A stretch of DNA of 64,000 nt from Porogramme epimiltina (GCA_900155495.1 FTLJ01000076.1:1-64000), one strand, 5' to 3'. Numbered from the stretch's first letter, positions 39,660 to 58,953 are shown. The notes: generated by a model from the letters alone, not told the origin. A program made the numbers and translations.

Positions 39660-41032
39660 CGTTGCGGACGCGAGTTGGGTTCCGCCGCTTTTTAATTTTT
39701 GCTGTCCATCTGTTCGCCCATGATGACATACGAGTTCACAGTCCTACGGCTAGCGTCGTGTCGCTCCTCGTGTTTATTCGCCTCCATCGCCTCCGGTCCT
39801 CGCTTCACTACCCCATTCATTATCGTTTATTTTGTCGTTAGCCCGACCCTCGACTGGCCCACACTTACACCCTCACCCCATTCACATCCCGTCTCCACCG
39901 CTCCACCACTTGTCTCTCGTGCACGACGTACGCCGGCTGTTTTTGGATCAAATATCCGTGGTCCTCGATCTCACTCAAGTTATAGTATACCCCATCACCA
40001 ATCCTCACGTGTAATACTATGACGCACGTCGTCCCGGTCCTTACGGTACACAGATGTACGCTGCGCCGTGCGTCTCGCTTGCCTGCCTATCCATCCATTC
40101 ATCCGTCTGTCCGTCTGTCCGTCCGTTCATCCACGCTCACACTCGCTTACAAATCCACCACCCAACCATAACAGCCTCTTCCTCGCATCTCATCAAGCGG
40201 TAGATACACCCATCGACGGACCTTATTAGGATAAAAGTCGGTGGCCATTACTGCTCCTTCCCCATCCCTCAATCACTCTCCTCTCTCCCCTCGGTCTCGG
40301 TCCCGCATTTCGTATCCCCCAGCGTCTGCCATCACCCACTAGTTAGTATACGTACGTGCGCGCTGCCGTGCCGTGTCCGCTACATTGCTGCATGCTTTCA
40401 TGTGATCCGATTTTCTTTTCTTACGTTGCCCTCCGGTCGTCGCGACTCAAGGGCCACTCCACGCTGTGCGCATCTTCGATGTTCAAACTTCAGGCATTTC
40501 CCAGTTGTTTCAAAACACATTCGATCTTGTTCCGTTCCTAGCCGCACTACAGTAGCACGGTAGTCGTTATAATGTGTTTCGGCGTCGGTCTCGACGAGCT
40601 GGATTGCTTGTCATTGTGCCTACTGGCCTGATAGATTCCGGAAACGACAGATATAGATTGATATCTGGCTGCCAGTGTTGAGGGTTGCTCGGGTATGGAG
40701 AGCTTAGGAATGCAATTAGAGCCTTACGCGGCCTATGCGGTCTGAAGCTCGGCAGGTTGAATTGAAGAGCACCGTGGGGATGCGACAGCTCAATCGGTCC
40801 CTCGAGCGATGAAGGTTTCCGGCGACGAGCACCAAGATTCAATCCGTGACATACATTCATGCGCATATAGTCTAGTAACATAGCGAGTCCGTCCAGAACA
40901 TAACATTACACCCCTCCGTACCACAACCACGTCCACCAACTAAACACCATCCTGCTGAGGGTCAAACGGGATCAAGGTGGAGTGACCACCGTTGATGGTC
41001 AGACCCCGGAGAAAGCGCTTGACGCAGAAGAC
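39660..41032. other. Convergent intergenic region
   Basis: 1.37 kb between the BNI4-like gene (+) and VPS27 (-). Pyrimidine-rich on the + strand to about 40350, probably long 3' UTR of the BNI4-like gene. Short frames here show no domain. Confidence 0.5.
40087..40133. repeat. CCRT/CCGT-type tetranucleotide repeat
   Basis: Imperfect tandem tetranucleotide (CATC, then GTCT/GTCC units) in the spacer downstream of the BNI4-like gene. Confidence 0.7.
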
Positions 41033-43434
41033 CTAGAGGTCGATGAGAAGTGCCTCCTTGCGTTCGGACTCGGGCGCGTACGCGCCGCCGTATGCGACTG
41101 GCTGCTGCTGTGGCACCTGTGGGAAGCTCGGGAGCGGCACGGACATCTGCTGGAGCTGGTGGAGCTGGGCAGGAGCGTGCATTGAGGGTGGCGCAACTGG
41201 TGCGGCGAGCGTGTGTGAGCGTACGGGGCCGTAGTTCGTCGGCGGCGCGGGGGCGGAGGGTGCGTAGCTGGAGACGGTGTTCTGCCGAGAGAGGGAGGGG
41301 GGCTGCGGGATTGTTGTGGATTGGGGAGGGAGTTGTTGTGGTTGTGAGAGGACGGGAGCTGGAGGAGGAGGAGCACTGATGGGTTGTGGTGCTGAGGGCT
41401 GAGCTGGCTGGTATATTACTGGAGCGGGTGCGGTAGCAGCAGCGCCGTACTGCGCAAAACTGACGGGAGGAGGGGATACAGCAGCGAAGGGTAGATGAGG
41501 AGTAGCGGATGGAGAGCTAGGGGTCATGATAGGTGCGGTTTGGGGCTGGTACATCTGCTGGTGCTCGGTGACTGGCGACATAGGGTAAGAGCCATTGACC
41601 TGGTGCGGTGGCGCAGAGGGGGCGGGGGTATAATACGAAGCTTGCGTTGGTGTCGTGGGTACTTGCTGTGCCATTGAGGGACCAGGTTGCCACTGATTGT
41701 ATGTTCCGTTGGTCTGGTACTGGGGAGAGTATGATGTGGCGGGAGGCTCCTGTCTTGGTGTAGCTGATCGCCACGAAGGTCGCGAAAGTTGTTCTGTGAG
41801 CAGTTTGTCATAGAGCTTTACAGCTTGTGAGAGTTTGTCGTGCATCTCAACGAGTAGTTCTTCATGATGATGTCAGATTTAGTGGTGTCTAAGATTGATT
41901 TGCACGACGTACCCTCTTTCCTTCCCGTATCGCTCAAGCTCATCGCCAACTTCGGCCGCAACCCGTTCGCTTTGTCGAAGAGCTCCGCAACCGCCGGGTA
42001 CCGCGACAGATCTCGTTCGCCCCTTGCCTGGACCTGCTCCACCGTCTGGTTGAAGGTAAGGATAGTGTCTGCTTCGATAAGCTCGAGATCATAGCTTGGT
42101 ATTTGAGGTACCCTGGGCTTGGGTGTTGACCGTTCACTGGTAGGAGGATAGGATTGGGCATATCCTGGGGCCGGGAAAGGAGCCCTGTCGGTAGCATCAA
42201 TTACGATGGGTGCACTAGGCTTGGGGGCGTTCGCCTCGCGTAAGCTCGCTTCTATAGCGGCTCTTAGGTCCGGATCATCCTCCTCTTCTTGCGGCGAGCG
42301 AGCATACGGGCGGGTCGCACGATCAACAATTGGAGGCTCAGAGGACTGCCAGGGCGAAGGGGACGGAACATAACCCGGGCGACGTCCACCAGCAGAGCCG
42401 ACTTCTTCTAGGGAGAGTTGGATGGCGCGCTGTAGCTCCGCATCGTAAAAGTCTCTTGCGGACCGGTGTCTGGAAGACGATACACTTTGGGACCCTCTAT
42501 GGGTTCTATGGAGCCAAATTAGTAGCTGTATACGTATCTCGTCTGCATGAGACCTACTTGTGCGCCTTCTTGTTGAGCTTTGTGTAGCAACTATCACAGA
42601 CACGGACCTCTTGCGTGATGCCAAAGTGAGGCAGTGGCATCGACTTTGACGAACATTGCTGATCGAATACCTGGCCGCAGTTCCGGCAGTGGTGCTTGCG
42701 GTTGGTGAACGTGAAAGGGGTTCGGCAGCGAAGGCAGACATCCGAGTCAATCCACTCGGGCGCCGTCTGAGTGTCGACCATTGCTGACGAAGTCACGGCG
42801 GGATCACGGGGAGGGAAGTTGAAGCCTGGGCGAGCGTTATTACGACGCCTGGCAGAGGACACGGAACATAGCACGCACCTTCGCGTTGGAGTGTCCTGTA
42901 TACCTCTCCGACATAACTCAGGCTCGGCTTTCCCTCGAACGCGGTGCCCCAGTCTTGAACGAAACGGAGAATCTTGTTCTTTACTTCATAATTGAGGGCC
43001 GGGATCTTCAAGATGGAGACGAGGTTGTCCATGAACTCGCGAGATGCGATTTCAACCAGGAAAGGGTCGCCACCATTCTTGATACAGGTGTCGGTTAACT
43101 GGAGGAGAGTTTAGTGAGGCTTGCGCAAGCGACTGCGGAGGAGGGACGCACGCTGAGGGCAAGGAGCTGGACGTTGGGGTTCTTGTGGCCCAGCCGTCGT
43201 TTGAGAGCGCGCATGGCGTCCTTGGGCTGAACAGACTTGGACCGTATTTGGTCGCATATCTCAAGATTGAGAGCAATGTCTTCGGAGCCACTTGGCAAAA
43301 GCTCAGACGTCGCCTTGTCTACAAACGAGGGTGAGTGCACTGGCGCGGGGTGCGGAGGCGCGCCGAGGAAGCGCACCGATGGCGTCGTCCAGCTGGGAGG
43401 TGCCCCAGAGGAGCGAGGAGAGATACGAGGTCAT
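41033..43434 (-). CDS. VPS27: ESCRT-0 subunit VPS27 (VHS, FYVE, UIM)
   Basis: Endosomal sorting protein that binds PI3P and ubiquitinated cargo and recruits ESCRT-I and clathrin. The start [19 protein letters not shown] at 43434 lies in a short first exon; an intron (about 43320-43378) joins it to [20 protein letters not shown], opening the VHS domain (to about residue 150). A FYVE zinc finger follows with [20 protein letters not shown], the R(K/R)HHCRNCG core ([12 protein letters not shown]) and [11 protein letters not shown]. Two ubiquitin-interacting motifs are seen: [17 protein letters not shown] and [15 protein letters not shown] helical GAT-like region follows ([19 protein letters not shown]). 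The C-terminal third is Pro/Gln-rich and ends ALLIDL, a clathrin box, stop complement 41033-41035. Complete and of normal layout. It shares a 371 bp divergent promoter with RPB1. Confidence 0.95.
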
Positions 43435-43805
43435 GGAGAGGAGAAAGCAGTTGTCGTGGTCGTGGACGTAGTTGTGGACTGTGAGGACGCCTGGCGGGCG
43501 CGTCCGATGTGTCTCGTCTGAGTCTGAGCAACTGCGGGGTCATCGGCAGCGCTGGCGTGACGTGACCCCGCCCGTGACCGGAGACGTGACAGGGCTTTGT
43601 CACTCGCAGGCGGTCCCGGCGTTGGTCACAGGTGGTGAGTCCGCACCTCCTTGTCCTCGACCACGTCGACGACGCTGGTCTCCCCTCGCTCGCCGCCTCT
43701 TCTCCTGCTTTGCTTGTCGTCGTCTATACCGGGGGACCATCTTTGCTCGTTTGACGAGCCCTTTTTGCTCAGTAGCTCGTCCCGTTCCCTCTCCTGTCGC
43801 GCGCC
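43435..43805. promoter_or_regulatory. Divergent promoter of VPS27 and RPB1
   Basis: Only 371 bp separate the two start codons, so both promoters and leaders must fit here. No clear TATA box on either side. C/T-rich tracts lie near the RPB1 start on the + strand. Confidence 0.6.
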
Positions 43806-50267
<6,462 letters not shown>

Positions 50268-50629
50268 GTAATATACGCACCACAGGGATTCTTGACCTTA
50301 GTCGCACCGTTTCGTTATCTAGCTCTCCTCATGCAAATCATGTAGATTAAAGTCCATCACAGTATTATATCGGTTGTTTGCGGTGTAAGGAAGAAGCGCA
50401 TGGGCGTGTGTGACTGACCGAGTGAAACTGCGTATGTTTGATTCATGTGTCTGGTGCGGAGAGATTCCAAATTTGGCAGGCGCGCGCAAGCCCACTGCGG
50501 ACTCTGCGTCACTCGCTGCCGCCCCCGTCTCTCCATCCCTCCCATACCCTCCGCGCGCACGCTGCTCGCCAGCCACCCCCACGCTCGTTCGTTCCTGCCG
50601 GCCGCTCGTCTGGATACTTCTCTTCAGCC
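50268..50629. other. Intergenic region
   Basis: Holds the 3' UTR of RPB1 and the promoter of VPS35. No gene seen. Confidence 0.6.
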
Positions 50630-53600
50630 ATGTCTATCGCGGCGCCAACAACGGGGCCAGCCGAGGAGGGCAAGATGCTCAGTGAGTCTCTGAGCACGGT
50701 CAAGATTCAGGTCTCCCAGATGAAGAGGCATTTGGTACGTTTGGTGCTGTACCTTCTTACAACCACTCCTTTTATTTATGTCCTATTTCCTCAGGAATTG
50801 GACCAGCTTATGGACGCGCTCAAGAGCGCGAGCTTGATGTTGGCTGAGCTCAGGACATCCTCGCTCTCACCCAAACAATACTATGAACTCTGTGAGCACT
50901 CCGTTCTTCGACGCACTCTACGCGCCTCCTCATCTCTGTGTAGACATGGCCGTCTTTGACGCGCTTCGTCACTTATCCAACTATCTATACGACGCGCACG
51001 TCCAAAACCGACACCACCTCGCCGACCTTTACGAGCTTGTACAATACGCTGGCAATATCGTCCCCCGACTGTATCTCATGATCACCGTCGGGTCGGTATA
51101 CATGTCTATCCCGGACGCCCCCGTGAAGGAGGTCATGAAGGACATGCTGGAGATGTCGCGCGGCGTGCTGCACCCGATTAGGGGACTCTTCCTCCGGCAC
51201 TACCTCAGCGGACAGACGAGAGACCATCTACCAATTGGAGTTGATGCGGGGTACGTTGTCTTTTCGGTATCTCGTGAGAGGTGCGCTGAATTAGACGGGA
51301 TGCAGCCCCAAGGGCAATCTCCAAGACTCCATTACCTTCGTACTCACCAATTTCATCGAGATGAACAAGCTGTGGGTACGACTTCAGCATCAGGGCCATT
51401 CAAGAGACCGGGAGAAGAGGGAGATGGAGCGGCGCGAGCTGCGTATACTTGTTGGCACGAACCTCGTTCGGCTCAGCCAGCTTGACGGTGTCGACCTCGA
51501 TATGTACCAGAAGACCATTCTCCCCAGCATCCTTCAACAGATTGTCGTGTGCAAGGACGTCATCGCACAAGAGTATCTTATGGAGGTTGTGATCCAGGTG
51601 CGCATGAGCAACCCTCCTCTTACGCGTGATGGGTGAAATGACACGACGCGTAGGTCTTCACTGACGAGTTCCACCTCTACACCCTGGGGCCCTTCCTCTC
51701 AGCAACTGCCCAGCTACACCCCAAGGTCAACATCAAGCAGATTGTCATCGCGCTCATTGACCGCCTTGCAGCGTATGCCGCGCGCGAGGCGGAGAGTGAG
51801 GACCCCGAAGAGACCAAACGACAGGAAGAGGCAGCGGCTCGTCGACTGGCGGAGAAAGTCAAAGAGGCTCGCGACTCTAGGCAGAACGGCCGCGGTGCGA
51901 CGTCTCCCACCACTGAAACAGCCCCGGTGTCCAACGAGTGGGGTTCGCCACCAACCAGCCCTGTGGCCACGTCGCCAACCGTAAACGGGAACGCTGAGGG
52001 CCTTGAGACGGACAAGGAGGACAAGGGCAAGGAGAAGGAGAAGGAGAATGCTGCAGAGCCAGAGAAGGAGGGCGAGCAGGAACGAGTCAAGAAGTTCCGT
52101 GGCGTGCCTGAGAATGTCAAACTGTTCGAAGTCTTCTGGCAGCAAGTGGTTGAGCTCATCAAGGTCAGTGATTGTCGTCATAATAAAGATACATGCCCCC
52201 CTAAAACATGCTGCACGTATGGCTAGGCGCGCCCGGATCTCTCAATACAGGACATCACAGCACTTCTCGTGTCATTGACCAACCTATCACTCAGCTGTTA
52301 CCCTGACCGTCTGGAATATGTCGATCAAATACTTGGATTTGCTGCCCAGAATATCAAGGAGTATACTGATAGGTAAGTTTTACCTACCTTCGTGCAATGC
52401 CGCCCCTCTGAGGTTACATCATAGCCCCGACCTCCACCACCCTCAGACAACTGCCAACCTCTCGGCACTTCTCCTCGCGCCCATCAACTCTTATCAGTCC
52501 GTTCTCACTCTCCTGGCCCTCCAGCAATACTCCGCCCTCCTGACACAACAGCCGTACTCCACACGTCGAACTCTTGCTCATTCCCTTATTTCCTCCGTGC
52601 TCAAGAATGAGACCATTATCGAGACGCCTGAGGACGTCAACGGCATCCTTGAACTATGCCATGTCCTCGTACGCGATCAACAGGATGCGGGCACGGGTCC
52701 TGGCGCGCACAACCAACAATTGGGCAACAAGGACTCAAGAAGAGGGCCGTATCACAGCGAGAGGGAAGAACTGGCTGAGGAACAAGGATGGGTAGCCCGT
52801 ATGGTCCATTTGTTCCGCTCGAACAACCTGGGCGTTCAGTTCGAGGTGTGTTCTGTATCACCCGCGGTTCTCGCAACATTGCCTCACCAGCCAGCAGATC
52901 CTACAAACGGCAAGACGCCACTTCGAGACGGGCGGAGAGCGGATGCGGTTCACATATCCTGCGCTCATTACTTCAGCCATCAAGCTCTGCAGGCGGTATA
53001 AGAATCGAGAACACTTGGAGGACGACTGGCAGTCCAAAGTGTCTACGATCCTCAAGTTTGTGCGGCAGCTCAATTCCATTCTCTCCACAACCGTCGACGC
53101 ACCGGCCATTGCGCTACGCCTCTTCCTGCTTGCTGCGCAGATCTCGGATGAGTGCGGGTTTGAGAACCTAACGTACGACATGTACGTTGACGCGTTCACG
53201 GTGTACGAAGACAGCATCTCGGAGAGTCGCGCCCAACTGCAAGCGATCACCCTCATTATCGGGACGCTTCAGGGAGCAAGGGTGTTCAGCGAAGACAACT
53301 ACGACACGCTGATCACGAAAGCGGCTCTGCACGGTGCCAAACTGCTGAAGAAGCCCCACCAAGCAAGCGCGGTAAACCTTGCGAGCCACCTGTGGTGGCA
53401 GGAAATCCCGTCGGAAGAGGAGGCCGCAGAGGCTACGAAAGAGAAGGAGAAGAACGGAGCGGGAGAGGATGGGGAGAAGAAGGCGGTAAGTATAGTGAGG
53501 GCGTGATTATGTGCGAGAGGCTCATAGCTCTCTTAGTATCCTCTGCAGGACAGCAAGCGCGTTCTTGAATGCCTTCAGAAGGCTTTACGAATCGCAAACT

Positions 53601-54032
53601 CGGCTACAGAGGAAATCATCACCGTGCAGCTGTACTGCGATACCCTCGATCAATACCTGTACTATCTGGACCGTGGTGCACCAGCCGTGAGTCGTACGCG
53701 TTTCTCGGGCGACGCGTGACAAGCTAATCCTCTTTCTCCAGGTTACACCGAAATTCGTCAACAGCCTTGTCGAGCTCATCACTTCCTCCATCGACAGTAT
53801 CGCCTCGCCCGATGTGCACCCATCGCAGCGCGCACCTCCTGGGCTGCTCGAGGGAGTGCAGACCCCGGAGATGATCACACGTCATTTCCGGAACTCGCTC
53901 ATGTACATCCAGACCAAGAAGGGTGCTGCGGCTACAGCAGCCGAGAACGGTGGCGGGAACGAAATCACTGCGCGGTGGGACGACGTGGACGTCGTCGGCG
54001 CGTTGCTGAAGATGGGGATCCCAACACGGTGA
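50630..54032 (+). CDS. VPS35: Retromer subunit VPS35
   Basis: Scaffold of retromer, the coat that returns sorting receptors from endosomes to the Golgi. The start [20 protein letters not shown] at 50630 runs into the N-terminal helices that bind VPS26. The family hallmark [19 protein letters not shown] is at about 51048-51104, followed by [18 protein letters not shown] low-complexity linker rich in Glu, Lys and Ser (about 51830-52090, [18 protein letters not shown]) interrupts the solenoid, longer than in yeast or human by my impression. The helical repeats resume with [20 protein letters not shown], and [20 protein letters not shown] is another conserved block. C-terminal VPS29-binding helices include [19 protein letters not shown] and [16 protein letters not shown]. 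It ends LLKMGIPTR, stop 54030-54032. Around 10 introns. Complete and probably functional. Confidence 0.95.
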
Positions 54033-54360
54033 ACGGTGCGCGGAGGGCACGATGTAGGAGTAGGTGGCCAGACGCGGCGGCCGGGGGTGGTTCTAACATC
54101 GTATTCTGGGGCCTGGATGACGAGGACGAGGGTGGACGGCCGGACGGTTCTTATGAGATTTATGTACCCTGCGTGTTGTGTGATGTGGCTCGTAGATACG
54201 TTTACGCTCTTCATGTGTATAATCCACCTCCTATTGCTTTCTCGCTCTCGCTTTAGGATGCATCGGTGCGATGTGTAGGACTGTTGAACAACAGGTTGCG
54301 GGTATTGGATACATCGGCTAAGGTAGGCCAGAGCTACAAAATATCTCTCAACGACAGTGG
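54033..54360. other. Convergent intergenic region
   Basis: 3' ends of VPS35 (+) and BCP1 (-). Nothing further seen. Confidence 0.6.
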
Positions 54361-55509
54361 CTATGAGGGCTGAGGGTAAGCTTCAGCCAAGGCGGCGATG
54401 ATCTCGCGCAGACGGGTGGTCGGAATGAGCATCAAACGTCCACCCGTATCGAGCCCAAACGCCTCTGCATCGCGGGGCTGCGCGTGGGTGAAGGTGTAGT
54501 CTAAGGCGTGCGCTGCAAACTAGTACGGGTTCACATGAGAGGACGTAAAGCAGGCACAGAAAAGGGACGAACTTTGCGGATAACGTCGTCTTCGGGGTGG
54601 AAAGGGAACACCCCTGCACCAGGGGGAGGAGCAGACTGTTTTTGGCGTTTTGTACGGGGCGCGGATGCTTGCAGCTCAGCGGCTTCTTCAGCCGTGAGAC
54701 GGTATACGCGGGAGATGAGGAGGAGGTACTTGAAGTCGTATGGCTCGTTCTACGGGCGCGACGGGAAGCTAGTCAGTCAGAGACAATATACAGGCACATA
54801 TAGATGCACAGTAATGATCAAGAGGGGGCAAGTGGTCGAAGTGCAACAACTGTTGCGAGGAAGGAGATCATGTTAAGGAAAAGCGAAGGACGTACATCGT
54901 CGAGGGCCCACTGAATCTCGTCGGCAAGCATGCGGTACATGTGCGGCATAATCTGAATGGGCATGTTGATGAGCCGTTCCGAAAAGATAAAACCGACATG
55001 GTCTGTTGAGTTAGGGCCGAGGAGGGTTTGAAGTTTGGAGTGAAGGACGGGGTCGGCAGATGACTTCTCGAGGATGTACGAGGCGAGGGCCTTTATGGAC
55101 GGTCGCTCCTACGATATGCGTATACTTGAGGGGTGAGCAGGAATAACGTGTTGACACGACGTACCCGATGTACTTGGAGATTGAGAGCTGTGAGGCACGC
55201 ATACGGGTCGCTTTCCCGGCCATCGCATTTAACAGTGGTGCCGACGAGAGGTTGGGCTAGGATGAGATCCGCGAGGTCGTGAATAGGAAGGTCTTGGGCA
55301 TCCGCACTGAATAGCTGCGTGAGAAGGCGTTTGATAGCGAGGTAGTCGATGTCAGGGTTTGGATCGAAGAACTCGAAGTCGACATCGACAAGACTCTACT
55401 AGCGAGCGGACTGGTGAGAATAAGGCGGGACGAGGAGGTATGGGAGACATACGCGGTCTGAATCAGACTCGTCTCCTGAGGTAGGCTGGTCTTGCTTTCT
55501 TTTTCCCAT
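54361..55509 (-). CDS. BCP1: BCP1/BCCIP-family nuclear chaperone
   Basis: Member of the BCCIP/BCP1 family (p21 C-terminal-binding fold). In yeast BCP1 helps nuclear export of the lipid kinase MSS4 and acts as chaperone for ribosomal protein L23. The start MGKRKQDQPTSGDESDSDR at 55509 gives a short basic then acidic head. An intron follows, then LVDVDFEFFDPNPDIDYLAI, the typical family opening, LILAQPLVGTTVKCDGRESD, LGPNSTDHVGFIFSERLINM, PIQIMPHMYRMLADEIQWAL and the C-terminal FKYLLLISRVYRL. It ends ALAEAYPQPS, stop complement 54361-54363. About four introns (near 54520-54560, 54750-54890, 55107-55165 and 55400-55455). Length of about 270-290 residues is right for the family. Confidence 0.9.
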
Positions 55510-55895
55510 AATCACTGCAGACAGGGGTCTTAGATTAAGTTGGACCAGCCGAGTTCTTCCAATGGGGGGACACTGGGTACGATGCACGAAACAGAGCGCA
55601 GGGTGGGTCCGGCAAGGGGAAGAGGAAATCTGCAGATCTAGATCGGCTCTCTGGTCACGGGACATTCAGATGAGAACCATGTTATTTGGTCGGGACTCGA
55701 ATGCGTCATAGGCACTTGCGATTCAACACCCCGGCACTCTAAACCTTGCCGTTCCACCGTCTTTCTCGGCCCGGAGAGAAAAAGGACCAGGCTCCTCCAT
55801 CTCGTCTGGTCCATTTGAATGAACTCCACTGCTGAATAAAACCAGCCTAGTATGCCGCCATATATTGTACAGAGATCCTTCGGACAAGGCCACTA
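55510..55895. other. Intergenic region with a tRNA-like stretch
   Basis: Upstream of BCP1 and downstream of the oxidoreductase. A minus-strand tRNA-like sequence (about 55686-55775) has a B-box-like CATTCGAGTCC but does not fold as a normal tRNA; see findings. Confidence 0.4.
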
Positions 55896-57677
55896 CTACG
55901 TAAAGTACTTAGCAAACATATCCTCAATATTGGCCTCCTTCCACCGCTTCTCGGTGATTCGTAAGATCTCGGGGAACCAGCTTGCAATCTCGTCCTCCCG
56001 GTCCAGCACCATGGATGCCAACGCTTTACCACTCATCCACGCATGCACCATCCCCTCACCCGTGTATCCCGCAGCAATCCATTCGCCTGGTGGGGCCACT
56101 TGCGCTCCCGACGCCTTCTCGTCGACACATCCTGCCAACCGGTCCGAACGTTTCTGGAGAGCCCGTCCACTGACCTTCTCCGGTAGACGGCCCACCCACG
56201 GAAGCATGTCCGCTGAAATGCCTAGTATACCACTCCACTGCGCCTTCGTTCTCCCGCGTCCCCACTCTGGTTCACCCGTAGGGCTAACGGGGGACGGCGC
56301 CGCATCCTCGCCCCAGTTACGCATCCCAAAATACTGCGGGAGTGCGCCTGCGAGATAGCTCTGCCCGACATGATTCACCGCGCTGTCGTCCGCGCCGATG
56401 TCGGGCATCCCCCGCGCGTTGTCGCACGCCATCGCCCAGCCGCCGCCGAACATGAGTTCATGCTCGCCGGTAGGGAGCTGCGTAAGGTAGTCGTACCCCG
56501 ATGTGGCGCGGTAGAAGACGAAAGAGCGCTGTCCGGAGAGCGTGCTCGGGTGGAGGGCGCGCCCGGGGCGCTGCGCGGACATCATGCCGCGCACGGGGAC
56601 GAGCTTGGTGCGCATGTGTGGGATGAGATGGGAAGACCACCCGTTGACGGCGTAGACGATGTGAGGGGTGAGGATGCGACCACGCGGGGTCTGCACGGCG
56701 TAGAGCCCGCTGGAATCTGCTGTGACTTCGGTGCAAGGGGTGCTGGTGAATATGCGGAAACTGCCCGGGCGGGGATGAGCACTGGGAGTTCTCGGTAAAA
56801 CAGAGGGCTTACTTGTCTGGGTAACGAGAGCGAAGGTTGGACAGGAGGGACGTCACAAAACGGTATGGGTGCATTGCGCCTCCAGAGTTAGATAAGCACC
56901 CGACAACCTCATTGGAGAGACAGTATCTCTGAAGAACGTCTTCTGTGTTAGTGAATCATTCGAAGTGGCGGCTGTGCGTCATACATACCTCAATCGCCTC
57001 CTTGCGTTCGTAACTCACAAAACTAGATGACTCCACCGGCATCTCCGCCCGCCACTTGTCTAGGTTCTCCTTGGCCTCTTGGAACGCCGCGGGGCAAGTA
57101 AAGACGTCAAGGTGTTCCGTTTCGCGGACCTGTGATTCCTTGACGATGTCTTCCTCCGACGCGACTCGTATCATCTCGGTGATATGGGCGCATCGGAAAG
57201 CGATTAGTGTCTTTGCTGCAGACTGTCCATATTTCTCCTTGAGCTCAGCATAGTCGTGGTATAGCGGCGGGTTTATATGACCTCCGTTTCTAAGGCGATA
57301 ACAGTGAGAATGCGCGTTGAAGGGAAGATATGAAATTAAAGGGGGACGAATGCGGACCTGCCAGTCGCGCCGGAACAGACCTCACGCGCCTCGAGCATGA
57401 CGACATCGAGAGCACCTTCGCGAGCGAGTGCGTTGTACGCAAATGACGTGCCGGTGATCCCTGACCCGATAACGACGACATCGGCACGTTCTGGAAGAAC
57501 TTCCGGCGAGCCCACTCCAGGTATGTTTGCCGCGGGTATTGTCCAGAGAGGAAGTGTCGGATTCGGAACTGGGAGACCAGGGGAGGCGTCTAGTTTCTTT
57601 TTGAGCGAGTTGTAGGTCTCGTTGAACTGATAGGTTGCGTAGAGTAGGAGCTTCGCTTTGGAGACCAGGGTACCCAT
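55896..57677 (-). CDS. FAD-dependent oxidoreductase (DAO family)
   Basis: Flavoenzyme of the D-amino-acid/sarcosine oxidase-like fold. The start MGTLVSKAKLLLYATYQFNE at 57677 is hydrophobic for about 15 residues and could be an anchor or helix. The FAD motif ADVVVIGSGITGTSFAYNAL (GxGxxG) is followed by VVMLEAREVCSGATGR, where an intron of about 65 bases leads to NGGHINPP. Further blocks include DSSGLYAVQTPRGRILTPHI, VYAVNGWSSHLIPHM, a PVRGMMSAQRPGR segment, ELMFGGGWAMAC and the C-terminal WIAAGYTGEGMVHAWMSGKA, which closes the FAD site. It ends NIEDMFAKYFT, stop complement 55896-55898. About four introns (near 56770-56820, 56930-56985, 57290-57355). The substrate is unknown. A transposon-like element starts 222 bases upstream of the start codon. 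Confidence 0.88.
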
Positions 57678-57898
57678 GGCATGGCAGGCGAGGATAGCGA
57701 CGCGTATCGACCAGGAGCGCCCGTCCTTCCTTGCCCGGGGCCCCTATCCATGTTTGCGCTCGTTGTCCGTCTCTACAACAAACTTTGCCGCGACAGATCA
57801 AGGTGCACCACCATACTGTCCCTGCTATGTAAATGATATAGAGGATACTATTCCACCCCGTGGTGCACCTGGAATCCAGGCGACGCTCAATCAAAATA

Positions 57899-57969
57899 CA
57901 GCTGTTTCCGAAATTGGTGTCCGAGCGCTTTTTGCAAGTCGCGCGTCGCGCACGAAAAAATCAGAAAAT
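57899..57969 (+). repeat. Left terminal inverted repeat
   Basis: Starts CAGCTGTTTCCGAAATTGGT and includes a CG-rich near-palindrome (GTCGCGCGTCGCGCACG) and an A-tract. The right end matches its reverse complement, with one mismatch and one indel near the inner border. Confidence 0.92.
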
Positions 57970-58953
57970 CAAAAAGTGAATGTCATGTTTGAGGGCCTTC
58001 CTGGGCAACCAGAAGTGCTTCCCCGGGCCACAAAGTATAGATGCATTATGTACGGTATGCGCATTGCCGTATACGGTGAATTTGAGGACACAATAGCACG
58101 ATCTCCACGAGCGGGGCACTCAAGTTGATGGGTGCACTTCTCGAAATTGTACATCGCCTCGCCCGCCTTAATATTTTCTTCTGAAGCCCCTCCTCGCAAT
58201 CTGTGTTGCTAAAAGCGTTGGGGAGGGACTTAGGTGGGCCTGGCTGATACGGGCTTGCTCCGAAAAGGCTTACACGTCATCCAGTCCAACCCTGAAGTCT
58301 GACTCCCAAGTGCGCGGGGCACGACTACAGAGAGACGTTTGTGAAGGGAGAGTGCAGTAGACGACGGGAGTAGTAGACACCTTATCGCTGTTTGTCTAGA
58401 CAGTGAGAAGTACTATACATATGTGCCACGAAAGAAAGATCTCCGGGGCCGGTGGCACTGTTTCGTGCAGCGTGTGCTCGCCGCTGGCTTACACCCTGAA
58501 TCACTAAGAAGTCCTTGCCATCCCTTAAGAAGCTTTTGGACTGTTATTTTGTCTTATAAATACACCGAGAATGTGGCACCAGGTGCCCCGAAATGATTCC
58601 TGCGAGCGCGGCCTGCTGCAAGGGAGCCGCACTCCGTGCAGCCTGTAACGTGTCCTAGCATTTGCTGCTGACGAGGACTAGCTATGCAATGAGCATGAGT
58701 GTGATTGTACTAGAACGGGGTTGTTGCACCCCGAATCTTTATAATAAGATAGTGAAATAGAAAGTAGGAGAAAGGGATGTACGTAGTCTGGACTCTGCCA
58801 GCTGGCACGTTATCAGCTCCATCCTTGTTTCTAGGCACAATTATGCGGTCAAGTCACGCTGCCATACTATGCGTGCATCCGTACGTCATATATGATCCTC
58901 CCTGATGTGTAAACCTGCACGAAACTGAGTTTCTAGACACGAGCCTTTATTCT

